From: Paeniroseomonas aquatica
GTDB lineage: Bacteria > Pseudomonadota > Alphaproteobacteria > Acetobacterales > Acetobacteraceae
Length of the DNA: 62,780 nucleotides
NCBI RefSeq assembly: GCF_030409335.1
Contig: NZ_JAUFPN010000033.1
Span: 1-62,780, forward strand
Direction of reading: 5' to 3'
Positions within the stretch are counted from its first letter, which is position 1, and each line of letters opens with the position of its first letter. Shown here piece by piece: positions 1-8,161 of this stretch. The notes under the pieces are model-generated. The model made no database searches, was not told the DNA's origin, and saw only the letters and a list, made by a program, of their open reading frames with translations. A program made the position numbers and the translations under genes.

Positions 1-127
1 CATTCTGTGGCTACGGTAAATGTCCACAGGACCTAGCGCATGTCATCGGGTGCCTCAGGACCGTGCCTGGGCTGCCTGGCCCATCAGCAGGACTCTCGGG
101 TACAGGCCGCCGATGTCATAACGAATC

Positions 128-1108
128 TCATTGCACGGTGATGTTCCGCTCCGCGATGATGCGGCCGTATCGCGCCTTCTCCTCCCGGATCAGCGCGGCG
201 AAATCATCGAGCTGGACCGGATCCACCTCCATGTCCGGCGGCAGCTTCTGCCGGACCGTGTCGGATCGCAGGATCTCCGCGAAGCTCGCGGCAAGCCGGG
301 CCACGATCGGCGCCGGCACGCCCGCCGGGGCCACCACGCCGTGCCAGTAGCGCAGCACCAGGTCGGGATGCACCGATTCGCGGAAGGTCGGCACCTCCGG
401 CAGGACGGCGAGGCGCTCCGGCGAGGAGATGGCGAGGATGCGGAACTTGCCGCTCTCCAGATGCGGCAGCAGCGAGTTGGTGGAGCCGGCGTAGAAAGGC
501 ACCCGGCCCGTCATCAGGTCGGTGATGATCGCCTGCTCGCCGCGGTAGGCGACGCTTTCCAGCGTCACGCCGGCCAGGCCCATCATCATCTCCATCGTCA
601 CATGCGGCGAGCTGCCGTTGCCCACGCTGCCCACGCCGAGGCCCGGATTGCGCCGGATATGCGCGAGCGCTTCGGCGACCGTCCGGATCGGCAGCGCGGC
701 GGTCACCGCGAAGGCGACGGGGGCGCGGTAGGCCAGGCAGACGGGTGCGAAATCCTCCAGCCGGTAGGTGATGTTCGGATAGAGGTTCGGGTTCATCACC
801 AGCGTGCTGCTGGCCACCCAGCCGAGCGTGTAGCCATCCTTCGGCGCGCGCGCCGCGGCCTCGGCGCCGATCATGGTATTCGCGCCGGGCTTGTGCTCGA
901 TCACCAGCCCCTGGCCGAGCAGGGCCGGCAGCTGCTCCGAGATCAGCCGCGGCACGAGATCGCCGGCCCCGGGCGCGAAGGGATAGATCACCCGGATCGG
1001 CCGGTTGGGCCAGGCCTCCGTCTGGGCCCCCGCGCCGCGGGGTCGGGCGAGGGCCGGCAGCGCGAGAAGTCCCGCGGTCAGGGCGCGGCGTCCCGGATGA
1101 TGCGTCAT
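128..1108 (-). CDS. Bug-family tripartite tricarboxylate transporter substrate-binding protein
   Basis: Periplasmic receptor of about 326 residues expected to bind a small carboxylate. The N-terminus has a twin-arginine-like signal (GRRALTAG, then a hydrophobic stretch, cleavage near GAGA-Q). The mature protein opens with the Bug signature (WPNRPIRVIYPFAPG), followed by IEHKPGA, SVGNGSSPH and AYRGEQA. I chose the ATG at 1108 because GGGAGGAA lies just upstream; the frame remains open further upstream but that part is only shadow of the CoA-transferase. The gene starts 22 bases after the CoA-transferase stop, so the two are probably co-transcribed. No TctA/TctB membrane genes are nearby. The ligand cannot be read from the sequence. 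Confidence 0.9.
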   Translation of the reverse strand: MTHHPGRRALTAGLLALPALARPRGAGAQTEAWPNRPIRVIYPFAPGAGDLVPRLISEQLPALLGQGLVIEHKPGANTMIGAEAAARAPKDGYTLGWVASSTLVMNPNLYPNITYRLEDFAPVCLAYRAPVAFAVTAALPIRTVAEALAHIRRNPGLGVGSVGNGSSPHVTMEMMMGLAGVTLESVAYRGEQAIITDLMTGRVPFYAGSTNSLLPHLESGKFRILAISSPERLAVLPEVPTFRESVHPDLVLRYWHGVVAPAGVPAPIVARLAASFAEILRSDTVRQKLPPDMEVDPVQLDDFAALIREEKARYGRIIAERNITVQ

Positions 1109-1130
1109 TCTTGTTTCCTCCCTGGTGCCG

Positions 1131-3515
1131 TCATTGCCCGGCGGCGCGGGACTTCCTCTGCGAGACCGGCACCGCCTCCGTGCCGATGATGCCGGCGGCG
1201 GCCAGCGCCGCCAGCTCCCTGGCCGGGAGCCCGAGCAGCCCCCCCAGCACCGCCGCGTTGTCCTCGCCCAGCAGGGGCGCCGGTCGGCGGACCGGGAAGG
1301 GACCCTGGCCCGCCTCGCGGAACGGCGCGGAGGGCTGGTCATGCTGGCCGAGCCAAGCCCGCTCGACCGGCTGCCAGAAGCCGCGGGCGACCAGCTGCGG
1401 GTCCCGCACCAGCCCCGTCGGCCAGCGGACCGCGCCGGCCGCGACGCCTGCCGCCTGCAGGGCCGCCATGGCCGCATCCGCATCGCGGCCGGCGGTCCAG
1501 GCGGCGATGGCGGCGTCCAGCTCGGCCTCCCGGGCGCGGCGGCCCCCGGCGGTGGCGAGCGCCGGGTCGGCGTCCAGGTCGGCCCGGCCGATGGCGCGGC
1601 ACAGCCCGGCCCAGGCGGCATCGTCGGCGACGGAGATGGCGATCCAGCCCTCCCCGGTGCAGGGGAAGCAGCCCTGCGGCACCATCGACGCATGCCGGTT
1701 GCCGCGCCGCGGCCCGGGCGAGCCGGTCGCGGATTGTGCCAGGATCCAGGGCGCGACGAGGGGGAACATGCACTCCACCTGCGCCAGGTCGATATGCTGG
1801 CCCTCGCCGGTCTCGCGCCGGTGCAGCAGGGCGGTGAGCACCGCGGCGGCGGCGTTCAACCCACCGATCGGGTCGCCATAGGCGAGCTGGTTGGTGGTCG
1901 GCGGCCAGTCCGCCTGGCCCGACACGCTGGGCAGGCCCGAGGCGTGCTCGAGCGTGGAGCCATAGGCCCGGGCGTCCCGCCAGGGCCCGCTGCCGCCGAA
2001 GGCGGGCATGGAGACCATGACGAGGTCCGGCCGCTCCGCCGCCAGGGCGGGATAGTCAAGCCCGAGCTTCGGCAGCACCTCCCGCGCGTAATTCTCGACC
2101 ACCGCATCGGCCTCCCGCACCAGCCGCTTCAGCAGCGCGGCGCCCTCGGGGCGGCTGAGGTCGAGGGTGATGCCGGCCTTGTTGCGGTTCAGCACGCCGA
2201 AGCGCAGGTCCTTCTCGTATTGCCGCTCGGCGAAGAAGGCCGGGCGCGGATCGACGCCGCGCCACCAGTCCGGGTATTGGCAAGCCTCCACCTTCACCAC
2301 CTCGGCGCCGAGATCGGCGAGCTGGCGGGTGCAGAGCGGCCCGGCCCAGCCCATCGAGAGATCGATTACCCGCAGCCCGGCCAGCGGCAGCGCCGAGACG
2401 CGTGCGGGCTTTCGGGCGGGGCGGTCGGGCAGCGCCAGGCCGTCATGCTCGCCGAGGCGGGGGGCGGTGCCGCCCGCCAGGGGCGGGGTCCGGGTCAGCC
2501 GCTGCGGCAGGGTCGGGCCCTCGATGCCGGCGGCGCCGATCCGCACCGTGCCGAAGGCATCGCGCGCCCGGTGGGTCGGCGTCGCCAGCAGCCGGGCCAT
2601 GTCCGGCACCACGGCGAAGGGCAGCCGGCGGCGCAGCGCCTCATCGAACCACTCGCCGGCGGTCCGTTCGCGGAGGCGCGGGACGAACAGCGCCTCCAGC
2701 TCGGCCACGTGGCGCAGCCGGTCGAAGCCGATGACGAAGCGCGGGTCCTGGCCGACCTCGGGCGCGCCGATCATGTCGCAGAAGCCGCGGAATTGCGCCG
2801 GGGTGACGATGGTGACGCCGAGCCAGCCCTCCCGGCAGGGGTAGACGCCGAGCGGGCAGGTCGGGGCGAAGCGGTTCACGCCGTGGCGGCGCTCGACCTC
2901 CGGATGGGTGATGCCCTGGGCGGCCTGGTACTCGGCGACGGCGACATTGGCCTCGTGGATGCTCACCTCCAGCCGGCGCGGGGCGCCCGGGAGAAGGGCG
3001 GCGGCCACCGCGTTGAAGGCGGCGATGCCGCCGACCACGGCGCCGGCGATGCCGCCCAGCATGGAGGGCGGGCCTTCCACCGGGCCGGTGCCGGCGATGA
3101 TGCCGGCAAGCGCCCGGCAGGTGACGTCGCTGGCGGCGTAGTCCCGGTAGGGGCCGCTGTCGCCGAACCAGGAGATGCCGGCGGTGACGGTCGCCGGCGG
3201 CGAGGCGGCCGCCCGGTCCGCCGGCGGGCGGCCATCCAGCAGCACGTCGCATTCCGCGATGCCGTCCAGCCGGGTGACGCTGCGCTTGTTGGTGTTCAGC
3301 CAGGCAAACAGCGCGGAGTCCGTGCCCGTTCCGGTCTCGACCAGGGGCGGCTCGCGGCGCAGCGGGTCGCCCCCCGGCGGTTCGAGCTTGATGACCTGGG
3401 CGCCGAAGTCGCTGAACAGCTTGCCGGCATAGGCCAGGGCGACGCCGCCGCCGCGTTCCACCACCCGCAGATGACGAAGCGGCAGGACGGCCTGGGGGTC
3501 ACGCGGCATCGGCAT
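1131..3515 (-). CDS. Tandem (two-domain) class III CoA-transferase, CaiB/BaiF family
   Basis: A 794-residue protein made of two CaiB/BaiF-type domains, about twice the usual 400 residues. Domain 1 runs to about residue 345; domain 2 starts at about residue 378 (LAGLRVIDLSMGWAGP). Such enzymes move CoA between carboxylic acids by way of an acyl-aspartate. Domain 2 keeps the aspartate in YGDPIGG (D548); the aligned place in domain 1 reads GAVVGG, with Ala at about 158, so only the second half looks catalytic. DMSP CoA-transferase DddD is another fused two-domain class III enzyme, but I cannot assign that substrate here. GAGGAAGC precedes the ATG. An operator-like palindrome lies 36 bases upstream, and a Bug receptor follows. 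Confidence 0.88.
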   Translation of the reverse strand: MPMPRDPQAVLPLRHLRVVERGGGVALAYAGKLFSDFGAQVIKLEPPGGDPLRREPPLVETGTGTDSALFAWLNTNKRSVTRLDGIAECDVLLDGRPPADRAAASPPATVTAGISWFGDSGPYRDYAASDVTCRALAGIIAGTGPVEGPPSMLGGIAGAVVGGIAAFNAVAAALLPGAPRRLEVSIHEANVAVAEYQAAQGITHPEVERRHGVNRFAPTCPLGVYPCREGWLGVTIVTPAQFRGFCDMIGAPEVGQDPRFVIGFDRLRHVAELEALFVPRLRERTAGEWFDEALRRRLPFAVVPDMARLLATPTHRARDAFGTVRIGAAGIEGPTLPQRLTRTPPLAGGTAPRLGEHDGLALPDRPARKPARVSALPLAGLRVIDLSMGWAGPLCTRQLADLGAEVVKVEACQYPDWWRGVDPRPAFFAERQYEKDLRFGVLNRNKAGITLDLSRPEGAALLKRLVREADAVVENYAREVLPKLGLDYPALAAERPDLVMVSMPAFGGSGPWRDARAYGSTLEHASGLPSVSGQADWPPTTNQLAYGDPIGGLNAAAAVLTALLHRRETGEGQHIDLAQVECMFPLVAPWILAQSATGSPGPRRGNRHASMVPQGCFPCTGEGWIAISVADDAAWAGLCRAIGRADLDADPALATAGGRRAREAELDAAIAAWTAGRDADAAMAALQAAGVAAGAVRWPTGLVRDPQLVARGFWQPVERAWLGQHDQPSAPFREAGQGPFPVRRPAPLLGEDNAAVLGGLLGLPARELAALAAAGIIGTEAVPVSQRKSRAAGQ

Positions 3516-3550
3516 GCTTCCTCGTGCGGCGCGATGGATCCCGCGCCGTA

Positions 3551-3564
3551 TTTGTTATCACAAA
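3551..3564. promoter_or_regulatory. Probable GntR/FadR-type operator, leftward arm
   Basis: TTTGTTATCACAAA is an inverted repeat (TTTGT-N4-ACAAA) in the 50-base gap between the regulator stop and the CoA-transferase start. The same 14 bases recur, in inverted orientation, at 4333-4346 in front of the carboxylase genes. Both sites are AT-rich islands in very GC-rich DNA. The TTGT/ACAA half-sites resemble those bound by GntR regulators. Binding by the adjacent regulator is inferred. Confidence 0.7.
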
Positions 3565-3565
3565 A

Positions 3566-4282
3566 TCAGGGATGCGGCTTGCCTGTCAATCCGCCGTCCT
3601 GTATCCGGGCGGCGACGTTGATCTCCGGCAGCTGGCGGATCAGCGCGTCGGCGTAGACGGTGATGTCCCGCTGGATCGCCAGGCGGGCGAGGGCGCCGTC
3701 GCCCCGCCGGATGCCGCGGATCACCTCGTTGTGCGGGTGCTCCTCCGGCCGGTGGAGGAAGCGCATGCGGGACAGGGCGGCGTTCAGCGGGCCGCATTGC
3801 AGCCAGAGCCCCTCGACCAGTCGCAGCAGCACCGGCATCCGCGCCAGGGCGCAGAGCTCCATGTGGAAGCGCTCGTTCTCCACCAGCATCTCGGTACCGC
3901 GGCCCTCGACCCGGGCGGCGCTCATCCGGCCGTGGATCGCGGCCAGCCGATCGGCATCGGCCGGGCCTGCCAGCTCCGCCGCCCGCGCCGCCGCCTTGCC
4001 CTCGAGGTCGCTACGTAGCTCGCAGACCTCCCGCAGCCGCTCGTCCGACAGCACCGGCACCCGGGCGGAGCGGTGGTCCACCTGCTCGAGCGCCCCCTCG
4101 CTCACCAGCCGGCCCAGCGCCTCCCGCACCGGCGTCGGGCTGACCCCGAGCTCCTCCGCCAGGGTGCGCAGCTTCAGCTTCTCGCCCGGGCGGAAGCGGC
4201 TGCGCATGAGCTGGAGTCGCAGCCATTCATGCACCCGGGCGGCGACCCGGTCGCCGCCCGTCAGCGGAGCCTCGGCATCCAT
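3566..4282 (-). CDS. GntR-family transcriptional regulator (FadR/FCD subfamily)
   Basis: A 238-residue regulator. Residues about 10-75 form the GntR winged helix-turn-helix (LRTLAEELGVSPTPVREALGRL), and the rest is an all-helical FCD ligand domain with the usual metal-binding Asp/His pattern (ENERFHMEL, HPHNEVI). FCD regulators usually respond to a carboxylate or acyl-CoA metabolite of the pathway they control. I chose the ATG at 4282, which has GGGGAAGG upstream; the open frame continues further but lacks family similarity. The gene lies between two copies of one palindrome (3551-3564 and 4333-4346). This predicts autoregulation plus control of both the CoA-transferase/receptor arm and the carboxylase arm. 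Confidence 0.92.
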   Translation of the reverse strand: MDAEAPLTGGDRVAARVHEWLRLQLMRSRFRPGEKLKLRTLAEELGVSPTPVREALGRLVSEGALEQVDHRSARVPVLSDERLREVCELRSDLEGKAAARAAELAGPADADRLAAIHGRMSAARVEGRGTEMLVENERFHMELCALARMPVLLRLVEGLWLQCGPLNAALSRMRFLHRPEEHPHNEVIRGIRRGDGALARLAIQRDITVYADALIRQLPEINVAARIQDGGLTGKPHP

Positions 4283-4332
4283 GGCTGTGCCTTCCCCTGT
4301 TTCCGGCTTGACAGCCGGTGACCGTCGGTTGA

Positions 4333-4346
4333 TTTGTGATAACAAA
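4333..4346. promoter_or_regulatory. Probable GntR/FadR-type operator, divergent promoter region
   Basis: TTTGTGATAACAAA is the reverse complement of the palindrome at 3551-3564. It lies in the 87-base gap between the divergent starts of the GntR gene (4282) and the biotin carrier gene (4370), so one site could serve both promoters. The identity of the two sites over 14 bases is seen directly; regulator binding is inferred. Confidence 0.72.
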
Positions 4347-4369
4347 TAGGAAGCGTCCGGAGCAAGGTC

Positions 4370-4591
4370 ATGGCCGACATCCCCGTACCCGTCGAGATCA
4401 CCGCCGCCGTCTGGAAGATCGAGGTCGAGGTAGGCGCGCGGGTGGCGGCCGGCGACGTCCTGCTCATCCTCGAATCCATGAAGATGGAAATCCCGGTGGA
4501 GGCGCCGCGCGACGGCACCATCCGTAGCATCCTGGCCGCCGAGGGCGATCAGGTCGAGGAAGGCCAGGTCGTCGTCGTGCTTGAGGCCTGA
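4370..4591 (+). CDS. Biotin carboxyl carrier protein (stand-alone biotinyl domain)
   Basis: A 73-residue protein that is essentially one biotinyl domain. It carries the biotinylation motif ESMKMEIP with target lysine K38, and a glycine turn at about residue 22. It lacks the Pro/Ala-rich N-terminal extension of AccB used for fatty-acid synthesis, which fits a catabolic acyl-CoA carboxylase made of separate subunits. The start follows GGAGCAAGG. It is the first gene of the rightward arm, just after the operator, and its TGA stop is followed within two bases by the probable GTG start of the biotin carboxylase, implying translational coupling. Confidence 0.9.
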   Translation: MADIPVPVEITAAVWKIEVEVGARVAAGDVLLILESMKMEIPVEAPRDGTIRSILAAEGDQVEEGQVVVVLEA

Positions 4592-4592
4592 G

Positions 4593-5960
4593 GTGCTGGG
4601 GCCCGTCCTGATCGCCAACCGCGGCGAGATCGCCTGCCGCATCGCCGCCACCTGCCGGCGGCTCGGCCTGCGCAGCATCGCGGTCTTCTCCGATGCGGAT
4701 GCCGGCGCGATGCATGTCGCCGCCGCCGATGCGGCGGAGCGCATCGGCCCGGCCCCGCCGCGCGACAGCTACCTCTCGATCCCCGCCATCCTGGCCGCGG
4801 CCCGGCGCAGCGGCGCCCGCATGGTGCATCCGGGCTACGGCTTCCTCAGCGAGAATGCCGAATTCGCCGAGGCCTGCACCGCGGCGGGGCTGGTCTTCAT
4901 CGGGCCGCCGGCCTCCGCCATCCGTGCCATGGGCGGCAAGGCGGCGGCCAAGGCGGTGGCGCGCCAGGCCGGCGTGGCCGCCGTGCCGGGCTATGACGGG
5001 GCGGACCAGTCGCCGGAGCGCCTGGCGGCGGAAGCCGGGGGCATCGGCTTCCCGGTCATGATCAAGGCCTTCGCCGGCGGCGGCGGCCGCGGCATGCGCC
5101 GGGTGGAGGCCGCCGCCGGCTTCCCCGCCGCCCTGGCCGCCGCCCGGCGCGAGGCCGCGGCCTTCGGCGACGACCGGATGCTGGTGGAGAAGCTGGTCGG
5201 CAGCGCCCGGCACATCGAGGTGCAGGTCTTCGCCGATGCCCACGGCACCGTGCTGCACCTGGGGGAGCGCGACTGCTCCCTGCAGCGCCGCAACCAGAAG
5301 CTGGTCGAGGAATCGCCGGCGCCGGGCGTCGACCCGGCGCTGCGGGCGGAGCTCGGGCGCCGCGCCGTCGCGCTGGCCCGCGCGGTCGGCTATGTCGGTG
5401 CCGGCACCGTCGAGTTCGTGGCCGATGCCGCCGCGCCGCTGGCCGCCGACCGCATCTGGTTCATCGAGATGAACACCCGGCTGCAGGTGGAGCATCCGGT
5501 GACCGAGATGGTCACCGGCCTCGACCTCGTCGAATGGCAGCTGCGCGTCGCCGCCGGGGAGGCGCTGCCTTTCCGCCAGGATGATCTGGCGCCGCGGGGC
5601 CATGCGGTCGAGGCCCGGCTCTGCGCCGAGGATCCCGCCCGCAACTTCCTGCCCTCGCCGGGCACCATCGCGGTGTTGCGGATGCCGGCGGCGGGGACCG
5701 GCCTGCGGATCGACGCCGGGTTCCGCGCCGGCGACGTCCTGACGCCCTACTACGACCCGCTCATCGCCAAGCTCATCGCCCATGCGCCGACCCGGGACGA
5801 GGCGCTGGCCCGCCTCGCCGCGGCGCTCGACGGCGTGGCGGCGGAGGGCATCCGCGTCAATGCCGCTTTCCTCGCCCGCGTCCTCCGCAGCGAGGCGATG
5901 CGGGCCGGCGGCGTCGATACGCATTTCCTCGAGGGCTTCCGCGCCCGCGAAGCCGCCTGA
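4593..5960 (+). CDS. Biotin carboxylase subunit of an acyl-CoA carboxylase
   Basis: A 455-residue protein that carboxylates biotin on the carrier protein using ATP and bicarbonate. Visible features are the N-terminal biotin-carboxylase fold (LIANRGEIACRI), the ATP-grasp glycine loop (GGGGRGMR), the GERDCSLQRRNQK segment, the catalytic NTRLQVEHPVTE motif and the C-terminal domain. The GTG at 4593 is preferred because GAGG sits six bases before it; an in-frame TTG at 4581 is possible. No biotinyl domain is attached, matching the separate carrier just upstream. It is very likely a subunit of the complex with the carboxyltransferase at 6565. Confidence 0.93.
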   Translation: MLGPVLIANRGEIACRIAATCRRLGLRSIAVFSDADAGAMHVAAADAAERIGPAPPRDSYLSIPAILAAARRSGARMVHPGYGFLSENAEFAEACTAAGLVFIGPPASAIRAMGGKAAAKAVARQAGVAAVPGYDGADQSPERLAAEAGGIGFPVMIKAFAGGGGRGMRRVEAAAGFPAALAAARREAAAFGDDRMLVEKLVGSARHIEVQVFADAHGTVLHLGERDCSLQRRNQKLVEESPAPGVDPALRAELGRRAVALARAVGYVGAGTVEFVADAAAPLAADRIWFIEMNTRLQVEHPVTEMVTGLDLVEWQLRVAAGEALPFRQDDLAPRGHAVEARLCAEDPARNFLPSPGTIAVLRMPAAGTGLRIDAGFRAGDVLTPYYDPLIAKLIAHAPTRDEALARLAAALDGVAAEGIRVNAAFLARVLRSEAMRAGGVDTHFLEGFRAREAA

Positions 5961-5979
5961 AGCAGCCAGGGACCTCATC

Positions 5980-6516
5980 ATGCATAGCCTTGCCAAACCC
6001 GGCCTCCTGCGCCCGGCGCTGCTCGCCCTGGGCGGCAGCCTGGCGATCGCCGCCTCGGCGCAGATCCAGGTGCCGATCCAGCCGGTGCCGATGACCCTGC
6101 AGAGCCTGTTGGTGCTGCTGGTCGGCGTCGCCTACGGCCCGCGGCTGGGGGCCGCGACCCTGCTGCTCTACCTGGGCGAGGGGGTCTGCGGCCTGCCGGT
6201 CTTCGCCGGCTTCCGCGCCGGCCCGGCGGCGCTGGCCGGGCCGACCGGCGGCTTCCTGCTGGGCTTCGTCCCGGCCGCCGCCCTGGCCGGCTGGCTCGCA
6301 GCGCGGGGCTGGGCGCAAGGCGTCTGGCGCGGCGCGGCGCTTTTTCTCATGGGCCATGCGGTGATCCTGGCCGCCGGTTGCGCCTGGCTGGCCGGTCTGG
6401 TCGGGGTGGAGCGGGCCATCGCCCTGGGGCTGCTGCCGTTCCTGCCGGGCAGCGTGGTGAAGGTGGCGCTGGGCGTCACCCTGCTTGCGGCCCTGCGCGG
6501 TTCGCGCCGCGGCTGA
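5980..6516 (+). CDS. bioY: BioY-family biotin transporter (ECF S component)
   Basis: A 178-residue membrane protein with about six hydrophobic segments. BioY signatures include the N-terminal QIQVPIQPVPMTLQ segment, LYLGEGVCGLPVFAG, and AGPTGGFLLGF. BioY binds and imports biotin, either alone or with the EcfA/EcfT energizing module, which is absent here. AGGGA lies seven bases before the ATG. It sits between the biotin carboxylase and carboxyltransferase genes, so cofactor import appears to be induced together with the biotin-dependent enzyme. No biotin synthesis gene is visible in the window. Confidence 0.92.
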   Translation: MHSLAKPGLLRPALLALGGSLAIAASAQIQVPIQPVPMTLQSLLVLLVGVAYGPRLGAATLLLYLGEGVCGLPVFAGFRAGPAALAGPTGGFLLGFVPAAALAGWLAARGWAQGVWRGAALFLMGHAVILAAGCAWLAGLVGVERAIALGLLPFLPGSVVKVALGVTLLAALRGSRRG

Positions 6517-6564
6517 GCCACGACCGCGCCCAAGACGATGCAGGCTCCAGGGAAGGATACGACA

Positions 6565-8121
6565 ATGGTGTGGCAGGCCGAATTGGACGAGCTCCGCCAG
6601 CGCGAGGCGCTGGCGCGGGAGATGGGCGGCGCCGACAAGGTGAAGCGCCAGCACGACGGCGGCCGGCTGACGGTGCGCGAGCGGGTGCAGGCGCTGGTCG
6701 ATCCCGGCAGCTTCCACGAGACCGGCGCCATCGCCGGCAAGGCGCGCTACGACGCGGCCAACCGGCTGGAGGAATTCACCCCCTCCAACTGCGTCTTCGG
6801 CCGCGCCACCATCGATGGCCGGCCGGTGGTGGTGACCGGCGACGACTTCACCGTGCGGGGCGGCAGCGCCGATGCCACCATCCGCGAGAAGCCGCTGATG
6901 GCGGAGCGGCTGGCCAATGAGTTCCAACTACCCCTGCTGCGCATCATCGAGGGTTCGGGCGGCGGCGGCTCGGTCAAGACCATCGACACGACCGGGCGCG
7001 CCAACCTGCCGAATGGCGTGGGCGGCGGCGGGCTGTTCCACTACGCGACCCTCAACCTCTCGGTCGTGCCGGTGGTCGGGCTCGGCCTCGGTTCGGTCGC
7101 CGGTCTGGGCGCGGCGCGGCTGGCGGCCAGCCACTACTCGGTCATGACCAAATCCTCGGCGATGTTCGTCGCCGGCCCGCCGGTGGTCTCCCGGCTCGGG
7201 CAGGATCTCAGCAAGCAGGAGCTCGGGGGCTGGGAGATCCAGTGCCGCGCCGGCGGTGTCGACCACGCGGTCGACACCGAGGAGGAGGCCTTCGCCTGCG
7301 CCCGCCGGTTCCTCTCCTACCTGCCGTCCTCGGTGCATGGCGTCCCGCCGGTCCTGCCCGGCACCGACGACCCGGAGCGGCGCGAGGAGGCGCTGATGGC
7401 GGCGGTGCCGCGCGACCGCCGGCGGGTCTACCAGATGCGGCCGATCATCGAGAAGGTGGTCGACCAGGGCAGCTTCTTCGAGATGGGCCGCATGTTCGGC
7501 CGCTCCGTCATCACCGGCCTGGCCCGGCTGGACGGGCATCCGGTGGCGGTGCTGGCGAGCGACCCGTTCTTCTACGGCGGGTCCTGGACCGCGGATGCCT
7601 GCCAGAAGGTGGTGCGCTTCGTCGACCTGGCCGAGACCTTCCACCTGCCCGTGGTCTATCTGATGGACTGTCCCGGCTTCATGATCGGGCTGGAGGCGGA
7701 GCGCGCGGCGACCATCCGGCATGGCGTGCGCGCCATGGCCGCGGTGAACCAGACCACCGTGCCCTGGTGCACCGTCGTCATCCGCAACGCCTTCGGCGTC
7801 GCCGGCGCGGTGCACCAGCCGGCCGGACGGCTGTCGCTGCGCTACGCCTGGCTCTCGGCCCGCTGGGGGTCGCTGCCGCTGGAAGGCGGGATCGAGGCGG
7901 CCTATCGCGCCGAGATTGAGGCGGCCGAGGACCCGGTGGCGAAGCTGGCCGAGATCGAGGACCGGCTGAACCAGCTGCGATCCCCCTTCCGCACCGCGGA
8001 GACCTTCTGGGTGGAGGAGATCATCGACCCCCGCGACACCCGCCGCCTGCTCTGCGACTTCGCCAGGCTGGCGGAGCCGCTGCGGCGGCCGCAGCCGTCC
8101 CGGCTGCAGATGCGCCCCTGA
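6565..8121 (+). CDS. Acyl-CoA carboxylase carboxyltransferase (beta) subunit
   Basis: A 518-residue protein of the PccB/MccB-like carboxyltransferase family, with two crotonase-like halves. Features include the N-terminal helical region with GGRLTVRERV, the GSGGGGSV loop in the first half, and DCPGFMIG with NAFGVAGAVH in the second half, which form the oxyanion environment for biotin and acyl-CoA. I prefer the ATG at 6565 because GGAAGGA lies eight bases upstream; an ATG at 6538 lacks this. It completes the carboxylase with the carrier and biotin carboxylase. The acyl-CoA substrate (propionyl, methylcrotonyl or another) cannot be fixed by eye. Confidence 0.9.
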   Translation: MVWQAELDELRQREALAREMGGADKVKRQHDGGRLTVRERVQALVDPGSFHETGAIAGKARYDAANRLEEFTPSNCVFGRATIDGRPVVVTGDDFTVRGGSADATIREKPLMAERLANEFQLPLLRIIEGSGGGGSVKTIDTTGRANLPNGVGGGGLFHYATLNLSVVPVVGLGLGSVAGLGAARLAASHYSVMTKSSAMFVAGPPVVSRLGQDLSKQELGGWEIQCRAGGVDHAVDTEEEAFACARRFLSYLPSSVHGVPPVLPGTDDPERREEALMAAVPRDRRRVYQMRPIIEKVVDQGSFFEMGRMFGRSVITGLARLDGHPVAVLASDPFFYGGSWTADACQKVVRFVDLAETFHLPVVYLMDCPGFMIGLEAERAATIRHGVRAMAAVNQTTVPWCTVVIRNAFGVAGAVHQPAGRLSLRYAWLSARWGSLPLEGGIEAAYRAEIEAAEDPVAKLAEIEDRLNQLRSPFRTAETFWVEEIIDPRDTRRLLCDFARLAEPLRRPQPSRLQMRP

Positions 8122-8161
8122 ACGGGGCCGCCCGTAAGGGCATGACGGGGGAACGAAAACC

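Noticed and set aside
1125-3656. An 843-residue plus-strand frame opposite the CoA-transferase
   Set aside because: It is a shadow frame of the minus-strand gene, which shows clear CaiB/BaiF domains and a ribosome site.
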